DNA of 64,000 nucleotides from contig JAFLBK010000003.1 in NCBI GenBank assembly GCA_017303335.1, positions 1 through 64,000 of the forward strand. The letters are read 5' to 3'. The notes under the pieces were generated by a model. The model saw nothing but the letters and a program-made list of their open reading frames with translations, made no database searches and was not told the DNA's origin. This DNA comes from Chitinophagales bacterium (GTDB lineage Bacteria > Bacteroidota > Bacteroidia > Chitinophagales > Chitinophagaceae). Each line of letters begins with the position of its first letter. Position 1 is the first letter of the stretch. This document shows positions 54,240-63,898 of this stretch, piece after piece. The translations under genes were made by a program, and so were the position numbers.

Positions 54240-54247
54240 TAAAAATA
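54240..54247 (-). promoter_or_regulatory. -7-like box TATTTTTA, 4 nt before the Tsp-type protease start
   Basis: On the - strand TATTTTTA-CAAC-ATG. One base differs from TAnnTTTG. The spacing equals that at the other leaderless candidates and supports ATG 54235 as the start. Confidence 0.4.
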
Positions 54248-54393
54248 ACGGAAAATCGTATCCCCGTCTTTTCTATAAACGCATGATTGTGAATAATGTT
54301 TTGTTAAAGGAGTTTTTTGGAAAACAGGCCGGATGAACGGTCATTCAATATTCCGAATATTACCTGAAGACCAACCATAAAAGCCATAAGGAG

Positions 54394-54423
54394 AAAAAAA
54401 ATAGCCCGGACCAAGTCCGGGCT
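54394..54423 (-). terminator. Rho-independent terminator after tRNA-His
   Basis: On the - strand AGCCCGGAC, loop TTG, GTCCGGGCT, then ATTTTTTTT. It begins 4 bases after the tRNA 3' end. Confidence 0.9.
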
Positions 54424-54426
54424 TCG

Positions 54427-54501
54427 GGTAACCAATGGGGCTCGAACCCACGACCCTCAGAACCACAATCTGATGCTCTAACCAACTGAGCTATGGCTAC
54501 C
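54427..54501 (-). tRNA. tRNA-His (anticodon GTG)
   Basis: On the - strand a full cloverleaf is readable. The acceptor stem GTAGCCA pairs with TGGTTAC with one G-U pair. The anticodon arm is TCAGA-TTGTGGT-TCTGA with anticodon GTG, and the T arm is GTGGG-TTCGAGC-CCCAT. G at 54501 is the extra G-1 and the discriminator is C, both hallmarks of tRNA-His. CCA is not encoded. A terminator follows at once. Confidence 0.95.
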
Positions 54502-54553
54502 GTTTCAATCGACTGCAAAAATAGAAAAAAACAACGCTCGCTCAAAATAACAT

Positions 54554-54584
54554 TTTGACAAAGGGGGCAGAATCAGTTTCTTTG
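54554..54584 (+). promoter_or_regulatory. promoter for the DUF445-like gene (-33 TTTG, -7 TTTCTTTG)
   Basis: TTTG (54554-54557), 19 bases, TTTCTTTG (54577-54584). The -7 has one mismatch (T for A at its second base). It lies about 16 bases before the GTG start, so the leader is short. Confidence 0.5.
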
Positions 54585-54600
54585 CTGGTTCCGCAGCACT

Positions 54601-55206
54601 GTGACCACTTACCACTACATACTTTTTGTGCTTTTTTCCGGGCTTACAGGCTGGCTAACCGTTTATTTGGCCATGTACATTTTGCTGTATCCTGAAAAAC
54701 CAGTAGGCCTTGCCGGTATACGAATTCAGGGAATACTACCAAGCTATAAGAGGCCCCTTGCAGAAATGCTGGCCGATACATTCACCAGGGAATTCTTCGG
54801 ATCGGCAGTCTTAAAAGAAACCGTATCCTCACCTGCCTTATTCGAAAAGTTAAAGCCTGAAATAGAGAGCCATGTTGATCTTTTCCTGCGGGAAAAATTA
54901 AAAGTTCATTTCCCTATGCTATCCATGCTCGTTGGGGAAAAAACCATCTCCCAACTAAAAAATGCGTTTATGACTGAACTGGAAGGCCTTTTTCCTACAG
55001 TAATGAATTCATACCTTGGTAACCTGAACAGCAGTGATACAAAAAAAATAATTACGCAAAGGCTTACAGGCATCTCGCTGAAAAACACCCCGGTTTCCAC
55101 GAACAAAACACTCCAAAAACTGTTTATCCGCCTACAGTTGGCCGGTATCCTGGTGGGTTTGACCCTTGGCTGTTTGCAGGCATTGGTACTCATGCTTTTG
55201 AGCTAA
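54601..55206 (+). CDS. DUF445-like membrane protein
   Basis: The 201-residue protein starts with GTG at 54601. The first helix (about 6-30) carries GWLTVYLAMYILLYPEKP and GIRIQGILPSYKRPLAEMLA, the N-terminal signature of the DUF445 (YheB-like) family. A helical soluble part (about 70-170) and a C-terminal membrane helix (about 177-199) follow. This is a short family member of unknown function. It is a single gene with its own promoter, divergent from tRNA-His. Confidence 0.75.
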   Translation: MTTYHYILFVLFSGLTGWLTVYLAMYILLYPEKPVGLAGIRIQGILPSYKRPLAEMLADTFTREFFGSAVLKETVSSPALFEKLKPEIESHVDLFLREKLKVHFPMLSMLVGEKTISQLKNAFMTELEGLFPTVMNSYLGNLNSSDTKKIITQRLTGISLKNTPVSTNKTLQKLFIRLQLAGILVGLTLGCLQALVLMLLS

Positions 55207-55317
55207 ATCCGTCGCAAAACTTCCTTACCCACCTGCTAAACGCCACTCATCCTGATAAGGGCCTTGATTTCGAATGTTTTGAGGGTTATTTGCAGCCGAA
55301 AAAATAAATAATTATTA

Positions 55318-57969
55318 ATGATACGTACAGGTAAAGTATTGGCAATCACACTTCTTGTCCTTTGTTTTTCAGTCACATACGCTCAAATGCCGGGCATGGG
55401 AGGTGGCAGGGGACAAATGGGTGGTCAGAACATGAATATGGGGCATTTCTACGGTAAAGTTCTCGACAGTGTTTCCAACAAACCACTGGAAGCTGCCTCC
55501 GTTCAACTCATCCAGAATAAGTTTGACTCTGCCACCAAGAAAAGAAAGGATGTGGTGGTTGGCGGCATGCTTACCACCAAGAAAGGTGAATTCAGCATTG
55601 AGAACCTCCCGATCATGGCTACCTATAAACTCAAGATCACGGCCATTGGATATAAAACGATAGAAAAAAGAGTAAACTTCGAAATGAACATGTCTGCAGC
55701 CCGCAGTGGCGATTTCAGCAGCATGCTCAGCGCCGTGGATAAGGATCTTGGCAATATCAAACTGGAGGCAGATGCCAAACAACTCGAGAACGTAACCGTT
55801 AGCGCCAGCAAGGCCACGCTTGAAATGAAGATAGACCGCAAAGTATTTAATGTAGAAAAGAACCTGAATAGCGTCGGTGGCACCGCGGTGGATGTTATGA
55901 AGAACGTTCCTTCTGTAAACGTTGATATCGACGGAAACGTATCCCTCCGGAACGCTTCTCCCCAGATCTTTGTGGATGGGCGCCCCACCACGATGACACT
56001 GGACCAGATCCCCGCCGACGCCATTGCTTCGGTAGAGATCATCACCAACCCTTCCGCTAAGTACGACGCCAGCGGCGGCGGCGCAGGCATCCTCAACATC
56101 ATCCTCAAAAAGAACCGCAAAGCCGGTTACAACGGTAACCTCCGGGCCGGTATCGACATGCGTGGGCGTCCGAACCTGGGTGGCGATGTAAACATGAAAC
56201 AAGGGAAAGTAAACTTCTTCGCAGCCGGCCAATTCGGTATGCGAAAATCAATCAGCAATGTAAAAACAGATCGCGTCGATTACAATGCCGATACAACCTC
56301 CTACCTCAAACAACGTAACAAACCCATCAACAGCGGATTCTTCGCCTTTGGACGTGCCGGTATGGACTATTTCATCGATAACCGGAATACCCTTTCTATC
56401 GGCGGCAACCTGGTACGCGGACAATTCAAAACGACCGACCTGATCAACACCTACCGCGATACCGTCCGGCCTTCGGGTACCATCAGCGACCGCGGCGAAC
56501 GGGGCAGCAAGAGCACCGGAAACTTCCGCAACTATGGAGCTACCCTCAGTTTTAAACACAATTTCGCCAAAGCCAATAAAGAGCTTACGGCCGACTTCAA
56601 CTACAATTACAGCAAGAACGACAACGTGGGTGATTATACCACGCAATATTTCTTCAGCAACAACAGCCCGAAAACACCGCAGTTCATCGAACAATCGAAA
56701 GGCGGCGGCACCAATCGCTTTATCACCATCCAGACAGATTATGCCGACCCCATCACATCTTCCATGAAGATAGAGGCCGGTCTGCGGGCCGCATTCAGGA
56801 ACTTCACCAGTTTCAACAATAACTTTGTTCAAACAACACCGGGCCAGTATCTCCTGATCCCCGGGTTGAGTAATGATTATAAATTCAACGACGAACTCTA
56901 TGCAGGATACCTGACTTTCTCCCACCAACGCAAAAAACTCAGTTACCAGCTGGGATTGAGGGCTGAAAGTTCATCCTACACCGGCAACCTGGTTTCCAAA
57001 AACCAGAAATTCAAAACAGAATATCCGCTGAGCCTGTTCCCGAGCGCCTTTGCCACCTACAAGCTGAATGACAAAGAAGATATGCAACTGAACTACTCAC
57101 GCAAGATCAACCGGCCCAATTTCTTCCAGCTGATCCCCTTCATCGATTATTCCGATTCGCTGAACCTTTCCGTGGGTAATCCCGGGCTCATCCCGGAATT
57201 CACCAACCTGCTTGAGTTGTCCTATTCCAACCAGTATAAAGCCGGCAACAGCTTGCTGGCTACCGTTTACTTTCGCAATACCAACGACCTGATCACCCGT
57301 TACCAATACAAAGACGCAAACCCGAATCCGGCACGAGCAGACAGTGTGATCATCACCACCTATGCCAATGCCAACAGGAGCTATACCGTCGGACTTGAAC
57401 TTACCGGCAAGAATAAACCCGCCAAATGGTGGGACCTGACCACGAACCTGAACCTGTTCAACTCCACCATCAAAGCCGGCAATATCCCCGGTACGGTGAG
57501 CAGTTCGCTGTTCAGCTGGTTTGCCAAGATCAATAACAACTTCAAATTGCCGAAGAATTTCTCGATCCAACTGTCGGCCGATTATACCGCAAAAACCCTG
57601 GTTGCACCCGGCGGTGGCGGAAACCGTGGCATGGGCATGATGTTCGGCGGTGGTTCACAGCCCAGCGCACAAGGTTATATCAAGCCGATATTCGGTGCCG
57701 ATTTCTCCATCCGAAAGGAATTCCTGAAGAACAACGCGGCGTCCATCACCCTTCAGTTCAGCGACATCTTCCGCACCCGCTTGTACGCAACACACAACGA
57801 ATCGGCGTTCTTCGTACAGGATAACGAACGCCGTCGCGATCCCCAATTCGTACGGCTTAATTTCAACTGGCGTTTTGGAAAGATCGACGTATCCCTTTTC
57901 AAACGCAAGAACCTGAAAGGAGAAATGGAGAATATGCAGAATGCCCAGCAGGGAATGGGCGGAAACTGA
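55318..57969 (+). CDS. outer-membrane beta-barrel protein of the TonB-receptor type
   Basis: The 883-residue protein has a signal peptide (about 1-22). A Met/Gly-rich linker (MPGMGGGRGQMGGQNMNMG) precedes a carboxypeptidase-like beta-sandwich (about 45-130; GKVLDSVSNKPLEAASVQLI). A plug-like domain follows (about 165-270; NVPSVNVDIDGNVSLRNASP, DASGGGAGILNIILKK), and the OMP_b-brl_3 barrel fills the rest. It lacks a classical TonB box at its N terminus, so dependence on TonB is assumed. Its ligand is unknown. Stand-alone gene; a terminator follows. Confidence 0.88.
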   Translation: MIRTGKVLAITLLVLCFSVTYAQMPGMGGGRGQMGGQNMNMGHFYGKVLDSVSNKPLEAASVQLIQNKFDSATKKRKDVVVGGMLTTKKGEFSIENLPIMATYKLKITAIGYKTIEKRVNFEMNMSAARSGDFSSMLSAVDKDLGNIKLEADAKQLENVTVSASKATLEMKIDRKVFNVEKNLNSVGGTAVDVMKNVPSVNVDIDGNVSLRNASPQIFVDGRPTTMTLDQIPADAIASVEIITNPSAKYDASGGGAGILNIILKKNRKAGYNGNLRAGIDMRGRPNLGGDVNMKQGKVNFFAAGQFGMRKSISNVKTDRVDYNADTTSYLKQRNKPINSGFFAFGRAGMDYFIDNRNTLSIGGNLVRGQFKTTDLINTYRDTVRPSGTISDRGERGSKSTGNFRNYGATLSFKHNFAKANKELTADFNYNYSKNDNVGDYTTQYFFSNNSPKTPQFIEQSKGGGTNRFITIQTDYADPITSSMKIEAGLRAAFRNFTSFNNNFVQTTPGQYLLIPGLSNDYKFNDELYAGYLTFSHQRKKLSYQLGLRAESSSYTGNLVSKNQKFKTEYPLSLFPSAFATYKLNDKEDMQLNYSRKINRPNFFQLIPFIDYSDSLNLSVGNPGLIPEFTNLLELSYSNQYKAGNSLLATVYFRNTNDLITRYQYKDANPNPARADSVIITTYANANRSYTVGLELTGKNKPAKWWDLTTNLNLFNSTIKAGNIPGTVSSSLFSWFAKINNNFKLPKNFSIQLSADYTAKTLVAPGGGGNRGMGMMFGGGSQPSAQGYIKPIFGADFSIRKEFLKNNAASITLQFSDIFRTRLYATHNESAFFVQDNERRRDPQFVRLNFNWRFGKIDVSLFKRKNLKGEMENMQNAQQGMGGN

Positions 57970-57986
57970 TAGAAAGTCATTTTAAG

Positions 57987-58018
57987 AAAAGCCATCCGCA
58001 ATACGGGTGGCTTTTTTT
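57987..58018 (+). terminator. Rho-independent terminator after the TonB-type receptor
   Basis: AAAAGCCATCCG, loop CAATA, CGGGTGGCTTTTTTT: a stem with one G-T pair and a T-run. Ends 50 bases after the receptor stop. Confidence 0.85.
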
Positions 58019-58082
58019 GTACCGTATACCGCCGCCGTTTATTCCGTTTTTTAGCCTTATTTTGCCGAAGCAAAAAATCAGT

Positions 58083-60683
58083 ATGAAGAATATCTCTTTC
58101 AAGCAGGTGCTCCCCCACCTGGTAGCCGTCATCACGTTTCTGTTGCTTTCGATCCTGCTTACCCGCCCCGCCCTCCAGGGAAAGGTTGTTCAACAGGGCG
58201 ATGTGGTGCAATGGAAAGCGATGGCGCAGCAATCCTTCGAGTACAAAGAGAAGTATGGCCATTTTCCAAGATGGACAAACAGTATGATGAGCGGAATGCC
58301 TGCCTACCAGATCGCTATGGGCCCGGTGAAACCCATGAATATTCACGTTGGATATGTTCACGATATTCTGACACTGGGAATGCCCAAACCGGTATTCTAC
58401 CTGTTCATTGCAGCGCTGTGCTTTTATATATTGTGTATCGTGGTTGGCCTGAATCCCTGGGTGGGTATGCTCGGAGCCATCGGCTATGCCTACTGTTCGT
58501 ACGACCCGGTGCTGATCGCGGGAGGTCACGACACCAAACTGCTCTCAATGGCCTATGCGCCGGCAGTACTGGCCGCCCTGCAGTTGATCTTCTCCAAAAA
58601 ATACTGGCTTGGCTCCGCCCTGCTGCTCGTATCCGGCATGCTTATGCTGAGCTGGCAGCACCAGCAGATCGTATACTACACCTTGCTGATCGCCATAGCC
58701 ATGACGATACCCTTCCTCATCCGGTGTATCAAGGAAAAAGACTTCAAACACCTGGCCCTGTCGGCGGTTCTTAGCCTCGGGATGGGTATCCTGATATTGG
58801 GTACGGTGGCACTGGCCTACTGGCCCACCTACGAGTTCACGAAAGAAACCATGCGGGGCGGCCGGAGCGAACTCACCCAAAAAGACAAGAAGTATGAAAC
58901 CAAGGGTGGCCTGGATAAGGACTATGCCTTCCAGTGGAGTTACGGAAAAGCCGAGACCATGACCCTGCTTGTTCCCAACGCCTTTGGCGGAAGTTCATCA
59001 GAAGGATTGGGCGAAAACTCCAAAGCGATCGAAGTGCTCCAGGAAAATGCCCAAATGTTACAACAAGTAGGACAGCAGTCAGGAATGGGCCAAGACCTTC
59101 CACAAAGAATTGCTCAATCCTCCCCCATGTACTGGGGCGAATTGCTCAGCACACAGGGTACCGTATACATGGGCGCCATCATCTGCCTGCTCTTCCTTTT
59201 CGGCGCCTTCCTTTCGAAAAGCGAACACAAATGGTGGCTGATCGCCATTACCTTATTCGGCATCATCCTTTCCTGGGGAAAGAACCTGGAAGGCGTCAAC
59301 TACTTCCTGTTCGACTACCTGCCCTTCTATAAAAAATTCAGGGCGCCATCCATGGCCCTGGTGATCCCGCAGTTCTCCATGGCATTGCTGGCAGCTATTT
59401 TTGTGCATGAACTGACTTCCACCACGGATAAAGAAAAACTGCAGAAACTTGCCCGGCAAACCCTCTACATTACCGGGGGCATCGTGGCCGTGCTTGGATT
59501 GTTTTACTTCCTTGCCGACTTTTCGAATGGGAACACCAGTGAACTTCGTAAAAGCCTGAACGAAGCGCTCCAGGGCAAGGGCGCCGATTTCACCCGCAGC
59601 TACTTCAGTGCACTCAAAGCCGACAGGCAAGCTTTTTACCTGGCCGATATGTGGCGGTCGATCGGGTTCATCGTGGTTGGTCTTGCCGCCGTTTACCTGT
59701 ATGCCAGGCAGTGGATCAAACCCTGGTTACTTTATACTGTACTGATCGTTTTCTCCACCATCGATCTCTTTGGTGTGGCCAAACGATATATCACCGAAGA
59801 AAATTTTGTTGAACCGGCCGACCTGGAAGCGCCCTATGCCGATACAAGGGCCGATATGCAGCTGAAAAGCGATACCTCTTTCTACCGGATCATCAACCTC
59901 GCCGCAGCTACACCGAACGGCTATACCATTGATATGAGTACAGCCTTCAACGACGCGATCGCTTCGTACAAACACAAGAACGTGGGTGGTTACAGTCCGG
60001 CCAAACTGGGCTTGTACCAGGACCTGATCGAACGGCATGTGTACAAGAACATCCAGGGCTGGGGCGGTAACCCGATGGCCAAAGACAGCTTCCCGGTGCT
60101 GAACATGCTCAACATGAAATATGTGATCGTACCGGATCAGCAAGACCGCCGGAACAATACAGCCATACTGAACCCCTTTGCCCTGGGCGACTGCTGGCTG
60201 GTGAAAGAACTGAAGTTTGTAAAGAACGCCGACGAAGAAATCAATGCGCTGAACGTCTTCGACCCGGCGCAGACGGCCTTTGTAGATGAACGTTTTAAAG
60301 CGGCCATTCCATTTACACCCGTATACGATTCGACCGCATCCATCAAACTCGCCTGGAACCGGAACGACGAGATCCGCTATGAATTCAACGCGGCCGGCAA
60401 CCAGTTTGCCGTTTTCAGCCAGGTATATTATCCGCTGGGATGGAAAGTACGGATCGATGGAAAGGAAACACCCTATTGCAGGGTGAACTACGCCTTGCGT
60501 GGACTGGCCATACCGGCCGGAAAGCACACGATCGATTTTATCTTCGATCCTGAATCCGTACGGACGGGTGAAACCGTTGCCCGGTACGCGAATATCCTGT
60601 CGGTTCTTATTGTATTGCTCTGCATCGCTATGATCTGGAGGAACGGGAAGAAAAAAGATTCGGATAAATCAAACGCTGCCTGA
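58083..60683 (+). CDS. YfhO-family membrane glycosyltransferase-like protein
   Basis: The product is 866 residues from ATG 58083; upstream open frame is ignored because the YfhO start (MKNISFKQVLPHLVAVITFL) begins here. It has about 12 hydrophobic helices (GT-C-like topology) with a first periplasmic loop containing PRWTNSMMSGMPAYQIAMG. A soluble C-terminal part (about 590-840; FPVLNMLNMKYVIVPDQQ) is followed by a last helix and a charged tail. YfhO proteins are linked to teichoic acid or polysaccharide glycosylation in Firmicutes and are common in Bacteroidota; a precise substrate is unknown. It leads a four-gene glycan-type cluster. Two AT-rich boxes resembling -7 lie upstream. Confidence 0.85.
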   Translation: MKNISFKQVLPHLVAVITFLLLSILLTRPALQGKVVQQGDVVQWKAMAQQSFEYKEKYGHFPRWTNSMMSGMPAYQIAMGPVKPMNIHVGYVHDILTLGMPKPVFYLFIAALCFYILCIVVGLNPWVGMLGAIGYAYCSYDPVLIAGGHDTKLLSMAYAPAVLAALQLIFSKKYWLGSALLLVSGMLMLSWQHQQIVYYTLLIAIAMTIPFLIRCIKEKDFKHLALSAVLSLGMGILILGTVALAYWPTYEFTKETMRGGRSELTQKDKKYETKGGLDKDYAFQWSYGKAETMTLLVPNAFGGSSSEGLGENSKAIEVLQENAQMLQQVGQQSGMGQDLPQRIAQSSPMYWGELLSTQGTVYMGAIICLLFLFGAFLSKSEHKWWLIAITLFGIILSWGKNLEGVNYFLFDYLPFYKKFRAPSMALVIPQFSMALLAAIFVHELTSTTDKEKLQKLARQTLYITGGIVAVLGLFYFLADFSNGNTSELRKSLNEALQGKGADFTRSYFSALKADRQAFYLADMWRSIGFIVVGLAAVYLYARQWIKPWLLYTVLIVFSTIDLFGVAKRYITEENFVEPADLEAPYADTRADMQLKSDTSFYRIINLAAATPNGYTIDMSTAFNDAIASYKHKNVGGYSPAKLGLYQDLIERHVYKNIQGWGGNPMAKDSFPVLNMLNMKYVIVPDQQDRRNNTAILNPFALGDCWLVKELKFVKNADEEINALNVFDPAQTAFVDERFKAAIPFTPVYDSTASIKLAWNRNDEIRYEFNAAGNQFAVFSQVYYPLGWKVRIDGKETPYCRVNYALRGLAIPAGKHTIDFIFDPESVRTGETVARYANILSVLIVLLCIAMIWRNGKKKDSDKSNAA

Positions 60684-60688
60684 TCATC

Positions 60689-61735
60689 TTGCCCAGGAAC
60701 GATGAATATGATTTCATAAGGCCGGTGGATGCCTTATCGCAACACATCAATGACAAAGCCCGGGAGCTTTACAGGCAGGTATTGGCGCTGGATATCTCCG
60801 GTACCGACATTGACGATTTCGGCAAAACCTATTTCACCACGCACCACCGGGGCAGACGCCTGGTCTTTTCCATTGAAAGCAGCGCCGATATTCTTTACCA
60901 ATCCATCAGGCTGATGGATAAAGAAGTGAAGGATATTTCCTTCATCGATTACGGGGCCGGACTGGGCACGCTTTTTCTGCTGGCCGGCAAATTGGGTTTT
61001 CGCAAAACCTATTACAATGATTACTTTCCGCAATGGGCCAACTATGCCCGGATCATCTGCGAAAAACTGAACATCCACCTGGATGGATACATTGCCGGTG
61101 ATATTGCCGCCGTGATCGAATTCGGGAAAACCAACCATACCGATTTCGATATCGTTGCCTCCCGGAATGTGATTGAACACATTTACGACCTCGGGGATTT
61201 TTATACCCGGCTTTCGCAGGCCGGTTTAACCCGTGTGTGCTTTTCCACCACAACCGCCAACCCTCATAACCTTGCTATACGCTGGAAACATTACTGGTTT
61301 CACAAAAAAGTGGAACGAACCCAGTTCCGTCAGCAACGGGCTGCGTATATCCGGGAATTGGCCCCCGCCGTTACGGAAGCCAGCATGCCAACCCTGGTAG
61401 AGATCACACGTGGAAGGGCCTTCGCCGATTTTACCGAAGCAGTCAGGAATTTTATGGCAACAAAACCGGTTGCGCCTGTTTCCAACCTTGGTACCAATAC
61501 CTGCGATTGCCATACGGGTGTTTGGGCCGAACACCTGGTAACCCGGCAAACCTATAAGGATATCATACAGCAGGCAGGCTGGGAATTCGCTTACACGGCC
61601 GGATTCTGGGACAGGCATTATAAATATGCCGCGTTGAACATGCTTACCGGTATCTTTAACCGCCTGGTAAACGTGCTGGGCAAAAAAGGCTATTGGCTTT
61701 CGCCCTTTGTAAATGTGGTGGCCATCAAACGATGA
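60689..61735 (+). CDS. class I SAM-dependent methyltransferase
   Basis: The 348-residue protein starts at TTG 60689, 5 bases after the YfhO stop. The Rossmann SAM motif is FIDYGAGLGTLFLLAGK (about 88-104). The acidic end of strand 2 is NDYFPQWANYAR and the DIVASRNVIEHIYDL segment is motif IV. The C-terminal third is uncharacterised. It probably modifies a sugar or lipid in the cluster. Its stop overlaps the next start as ATGA, so the genes are coupled. Confidence 0.85.
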   Translation: MPRNDEYDFIRPVDALSQHINDKARELYRQVLALDISGTDIDDFGKTYFTTHHRGRRLVFSIESSADILYQSIRLMDKEVKDISFIDYGAGLGTLFLLAGKLGFRKTYYNDYFPQWANYARIICEKLNIHLDGYIAGDIAAVIEFGKTNHTDFDIVASRNVIEHIYDLGDFYTRLSQAGLTRVCFSTTTANPHNLAIRWKHYWFHKKVERTQFRQQRAAYIRELAPAVTEASMPTLVEITRGRAFADFTEAVRNFMATKPVAPVSNLGTNTCDCHTGVWAEHLVTRQTYKDIIQQAGWEFAYTAGFWDRHYKYAALNMLTGIFNRLVNVLGKKGYWLSPFVNVVAIKR

Positions 61736-62871
61736 TCATGCAGGATGGAATAAAAATACTGAGCCTTGTTTCATACAAGTTCCTCCCACCCGATATGGGC
61801 GGACAAAAAGGTATTGCCTTCTTCAACCGGTATCTTGCCCGGGAACTTCCGCTTCGCTGTGTAACGGTGAAAGCGAATCAAAACAGCGCCGGCGAAGGGT
61901 ATCCCGTTCAGCCTGTCATCAGCGACCACCCGCTGCGCTATGCAAACCCCTTTCTTTTTTTCACCCTGCGCAGGATCATCCGGGATGAAAAGATCACCCA
62001 TCTCCTGCTCGAACATCCCTATTATGGCTGGCTGGCTTTACTGCTGAAATGGTTTTGCGGCGTGAAACTGGTCGTTCACTCGCACAACATCGAAGCGCTG
62101 CGTTTCAAAAGCGTGGGCAAATGGTGGTGGGGTATTCTCTGGAACTATGAACGGTTTGTTCACCGCCGGGCCGATCTGAATTTTTTCATCCACGACAACG
62201 ACCGCCACTACGCCCTGGAAAAATTCAACCTGCAGGCAGCCAAATGCAGCACCATTACATACGGATTCGAACATCCCGGCATTCCGACTGCAGAAGAAAG
62301 GGTAACTGCCCGGAACCTGGTCTGCCGGGCGCATGCCATCGACAGCAGCCACCGCCTGCTGCTCTTCAACGGCACCCTCGGGTACAAGCCCAACCTCGAT
62401 GCGCTCGATGTGATCCTTCAGCAGATCAACCCCGTATTGCTCGAAGCCAAAGACCTGAAGTATACCATCATCATCTGCGGCAGCAAACTGCCAACCGCGT
62501 ACAATAACCTCGTATCATATCAAGACAAGCATATCGTATATGCCGGTTTCGTTCCCGATATCAATCCCTATTTCAAAGGCGCCGACCTGTTCATCAACCC
62601 GGTGATCGAAGGCGGTGGCATCAAAACAAAACTGGTGGAAGCGCTGGGTTATGATCTTACCGTGATCAGTACCCGCAGCGGCGCCACGGGTATTCCTGAA
62701 GATGTCCCCGGTAAAAAAATGACCGTTGTCGACGACGGCGATTGGAAAGAATTCGCCCGGGCGGTCATCGCGGCAGAACCGGCACTGCATACACCCCAAT
62801 CGTTCTTTGATCATTTTTACTGGGGCCGTATCGCTCAAAAAGCCGGCAACGCCATCCGGGCCTGCCAATAA
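61732..62871 (+). CDS. glycosyltransferase family 4 protein
   Basis: The product is 379 residues from ATG 61732, which overlaps the methyltransferase stop (ATGA); a second ATG follows 6 bases later. GT4 features are the N-terminal LPPDMGGQKGIAFFNRYLAR (donor-domain Gly-Gly loop), HSHNIEALRF, then LLFNGTLGYKPNLDALDVIL at the second domain. The ligand site is FINPVIEGGGIKTKLVEALG, the E-x7-E region. It transfers a sugar from a nucleotide donor, probably in the cytoplasm. Convergent with the GT2 gene, whose stop is 4 bases away. Confidence 0.9.
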   Translation: MIMQDGIKILSLVSYKFLPPDMGGQKGIAFFNRYLARELPLRCVTVKANQNSAGEGYPVQPVISDHPLRYANPFLFFTLRRIIRDEKITHLLLEHPYYGWLALLLKWFCGVKLVVHSHNIEALRFKSVGKWWWGILWNYERFVHRRADLNFFIHDNDRHYALEKFNLQAAKCSTITYGFEHPGIPTAEERVTARNLVCRAHAIDSSHRLLLFNGTLGYKPNLDALDVILQQINPVLLEAKDLKYTIIICGSKLPTAYNNLVSYQDKHIVYAGFVPDINPYFKGADLFINPVIEGGGIKTKLVEALGYDLTVISTRSGATGIPEDVPGKKMTVVDDGDWKEFARAVIAAEPALHTPQSFFDHFYWGRIAQKAGNAIRACQ

Positions 62872-62875
62872 TCCC

Positions 62876-63880
62876 TCACAATACTTTGTAGAAATAAGGC
62901 TTGTTCGCCAGGATCCGGGGAGCGAAACCGATCAACCGGCACACATTCGCCGTAAAGCCCCGCAGTTTACCGAACGAATAACGGGGTTTTCCCAGGGAGA
63001 TGATGCTATCGAAAAGCAGCCCGGTAAAAAACAGGGGAATTTCCAGCACATGGATGAAGAGACTGAACAGATACCAGCCTACTCCAAACTGCTTGCGGAT
63101 GCGCAACATATTGCTCAGCATGATCTGCAGGCCCTTGCGGTCGTAGATATTGAAATAACCTTTGTCGGAGGATTGGAATGCGGTTGTGGCCGATTCGCCC
63201 TGCAGGTGTACCACATGCTCGTCTCCGAAAATGCAGAGCTTCCCCGTTTTCTTCAGCCGGCTGCACCATTCCGCTTCTTCGGCATACAGAAAAAAATCCT
63301 CGTCGAGCATACCCGCTTTTCGGATCGCTTCCTGCCTGACCATGAGGAAGGCGCCGTTGATCCAGTCTACCTCCACCATACCGGTCGCTTCAGGAACATT
63401 CGGTTTCTTCATGCCGAACAGGCCCGCGATCCATTTCAGAAAATTACCCAGGTAAGGGAGCGGCAGTAAATAATTGAGCCCTCCCCGCATCGCGAAATTC
63501 CCGGATATCTGCGGCGACCCGTCGGCATTCAGCAATTGAACACCGCAGGCACAGTAACCGGGCGCTGCCAGCAACTTAGCCAGTGCATGCTGTATGGCAT
63601 TGCCGCGTACCAGTGTATCGCTGTTCAGCAGGAGAACGGTTGCACCCTGCGCCGCTTTGATACCGGCATTATTTGCCCGGGCAAAACCGGCATTGTAGCC
63701 CATCTGTATAAACCGTACCGGGGGGAAATGCTGGCGAAGCGCCTGTTCGGTATCGTCCTGCGAAAAATTATCCACCACGATGATCTCGGTACCGGAAGTA
63801 TCGAACTGGTTTATGGACCGGATACAGTCGATAAGCAACTGCCGGGTTTTATAGTTGACGATGATGATGCTTAATCTCAT
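62876..63880 (-). CDS. glycosyltransferase family 2 protein
   Basis: The 334-residue protein has a GT-A domain. MRLSIIIVNYKTRQLLIDCI is the nucleotide-binding start, LLLNSDTLV carries the DxD-like motif, and WINGAFLMVRQEAIRKAGMLDEDFFLYAEE is the acceptor loop region with Asp-Glu-Asp. A C-terminal hydrophobic stretch (about 275-295) may bring it to the membrane. The closest style is rhamnosyltransferase-like GT2 enzymes of O-antigen or capsule clusters. The upstream partial gene runs the same way and is separated by 18 bases. Confidence 0.88.
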   Translation of the reverse strand: MRLSIIIVNYKTRQLLIDCIRSINQFDTSGTEIIVVDNFSQDDTEQALRQHFPPVRFIQMGYNAGFARANNAGIKAAQGATVLLLNSDTLVRGNAIQHALAKLLAAPGYCACGVQLLNADGSPQISGNFAMRGGLNYLLPLPYLGNFLKWIAGLFGMKKPNVPEATGMVEVDWINGAFLMVRQEAIRKAGMLDEDFFLYAEEAEWCSRLKKTGKLCIFGDEHVVHLQGESATTAFQSSDKGYFNIYDRKGLQIMLSNMLRIRKQFGVGWYLFSLFIHVLEIPLFFTGLLFDSIISLGKPRYSFGKLRGFTANVCRLIGFAPRILANKPYFYKVL

Positions 63881-63898
63881 GAATAAACGCTTCCGGTA

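Noticed and set aside
54360..54545. A 61-codon - strand frame
   Set aside because: It is the translation of the tRNA-His gene.
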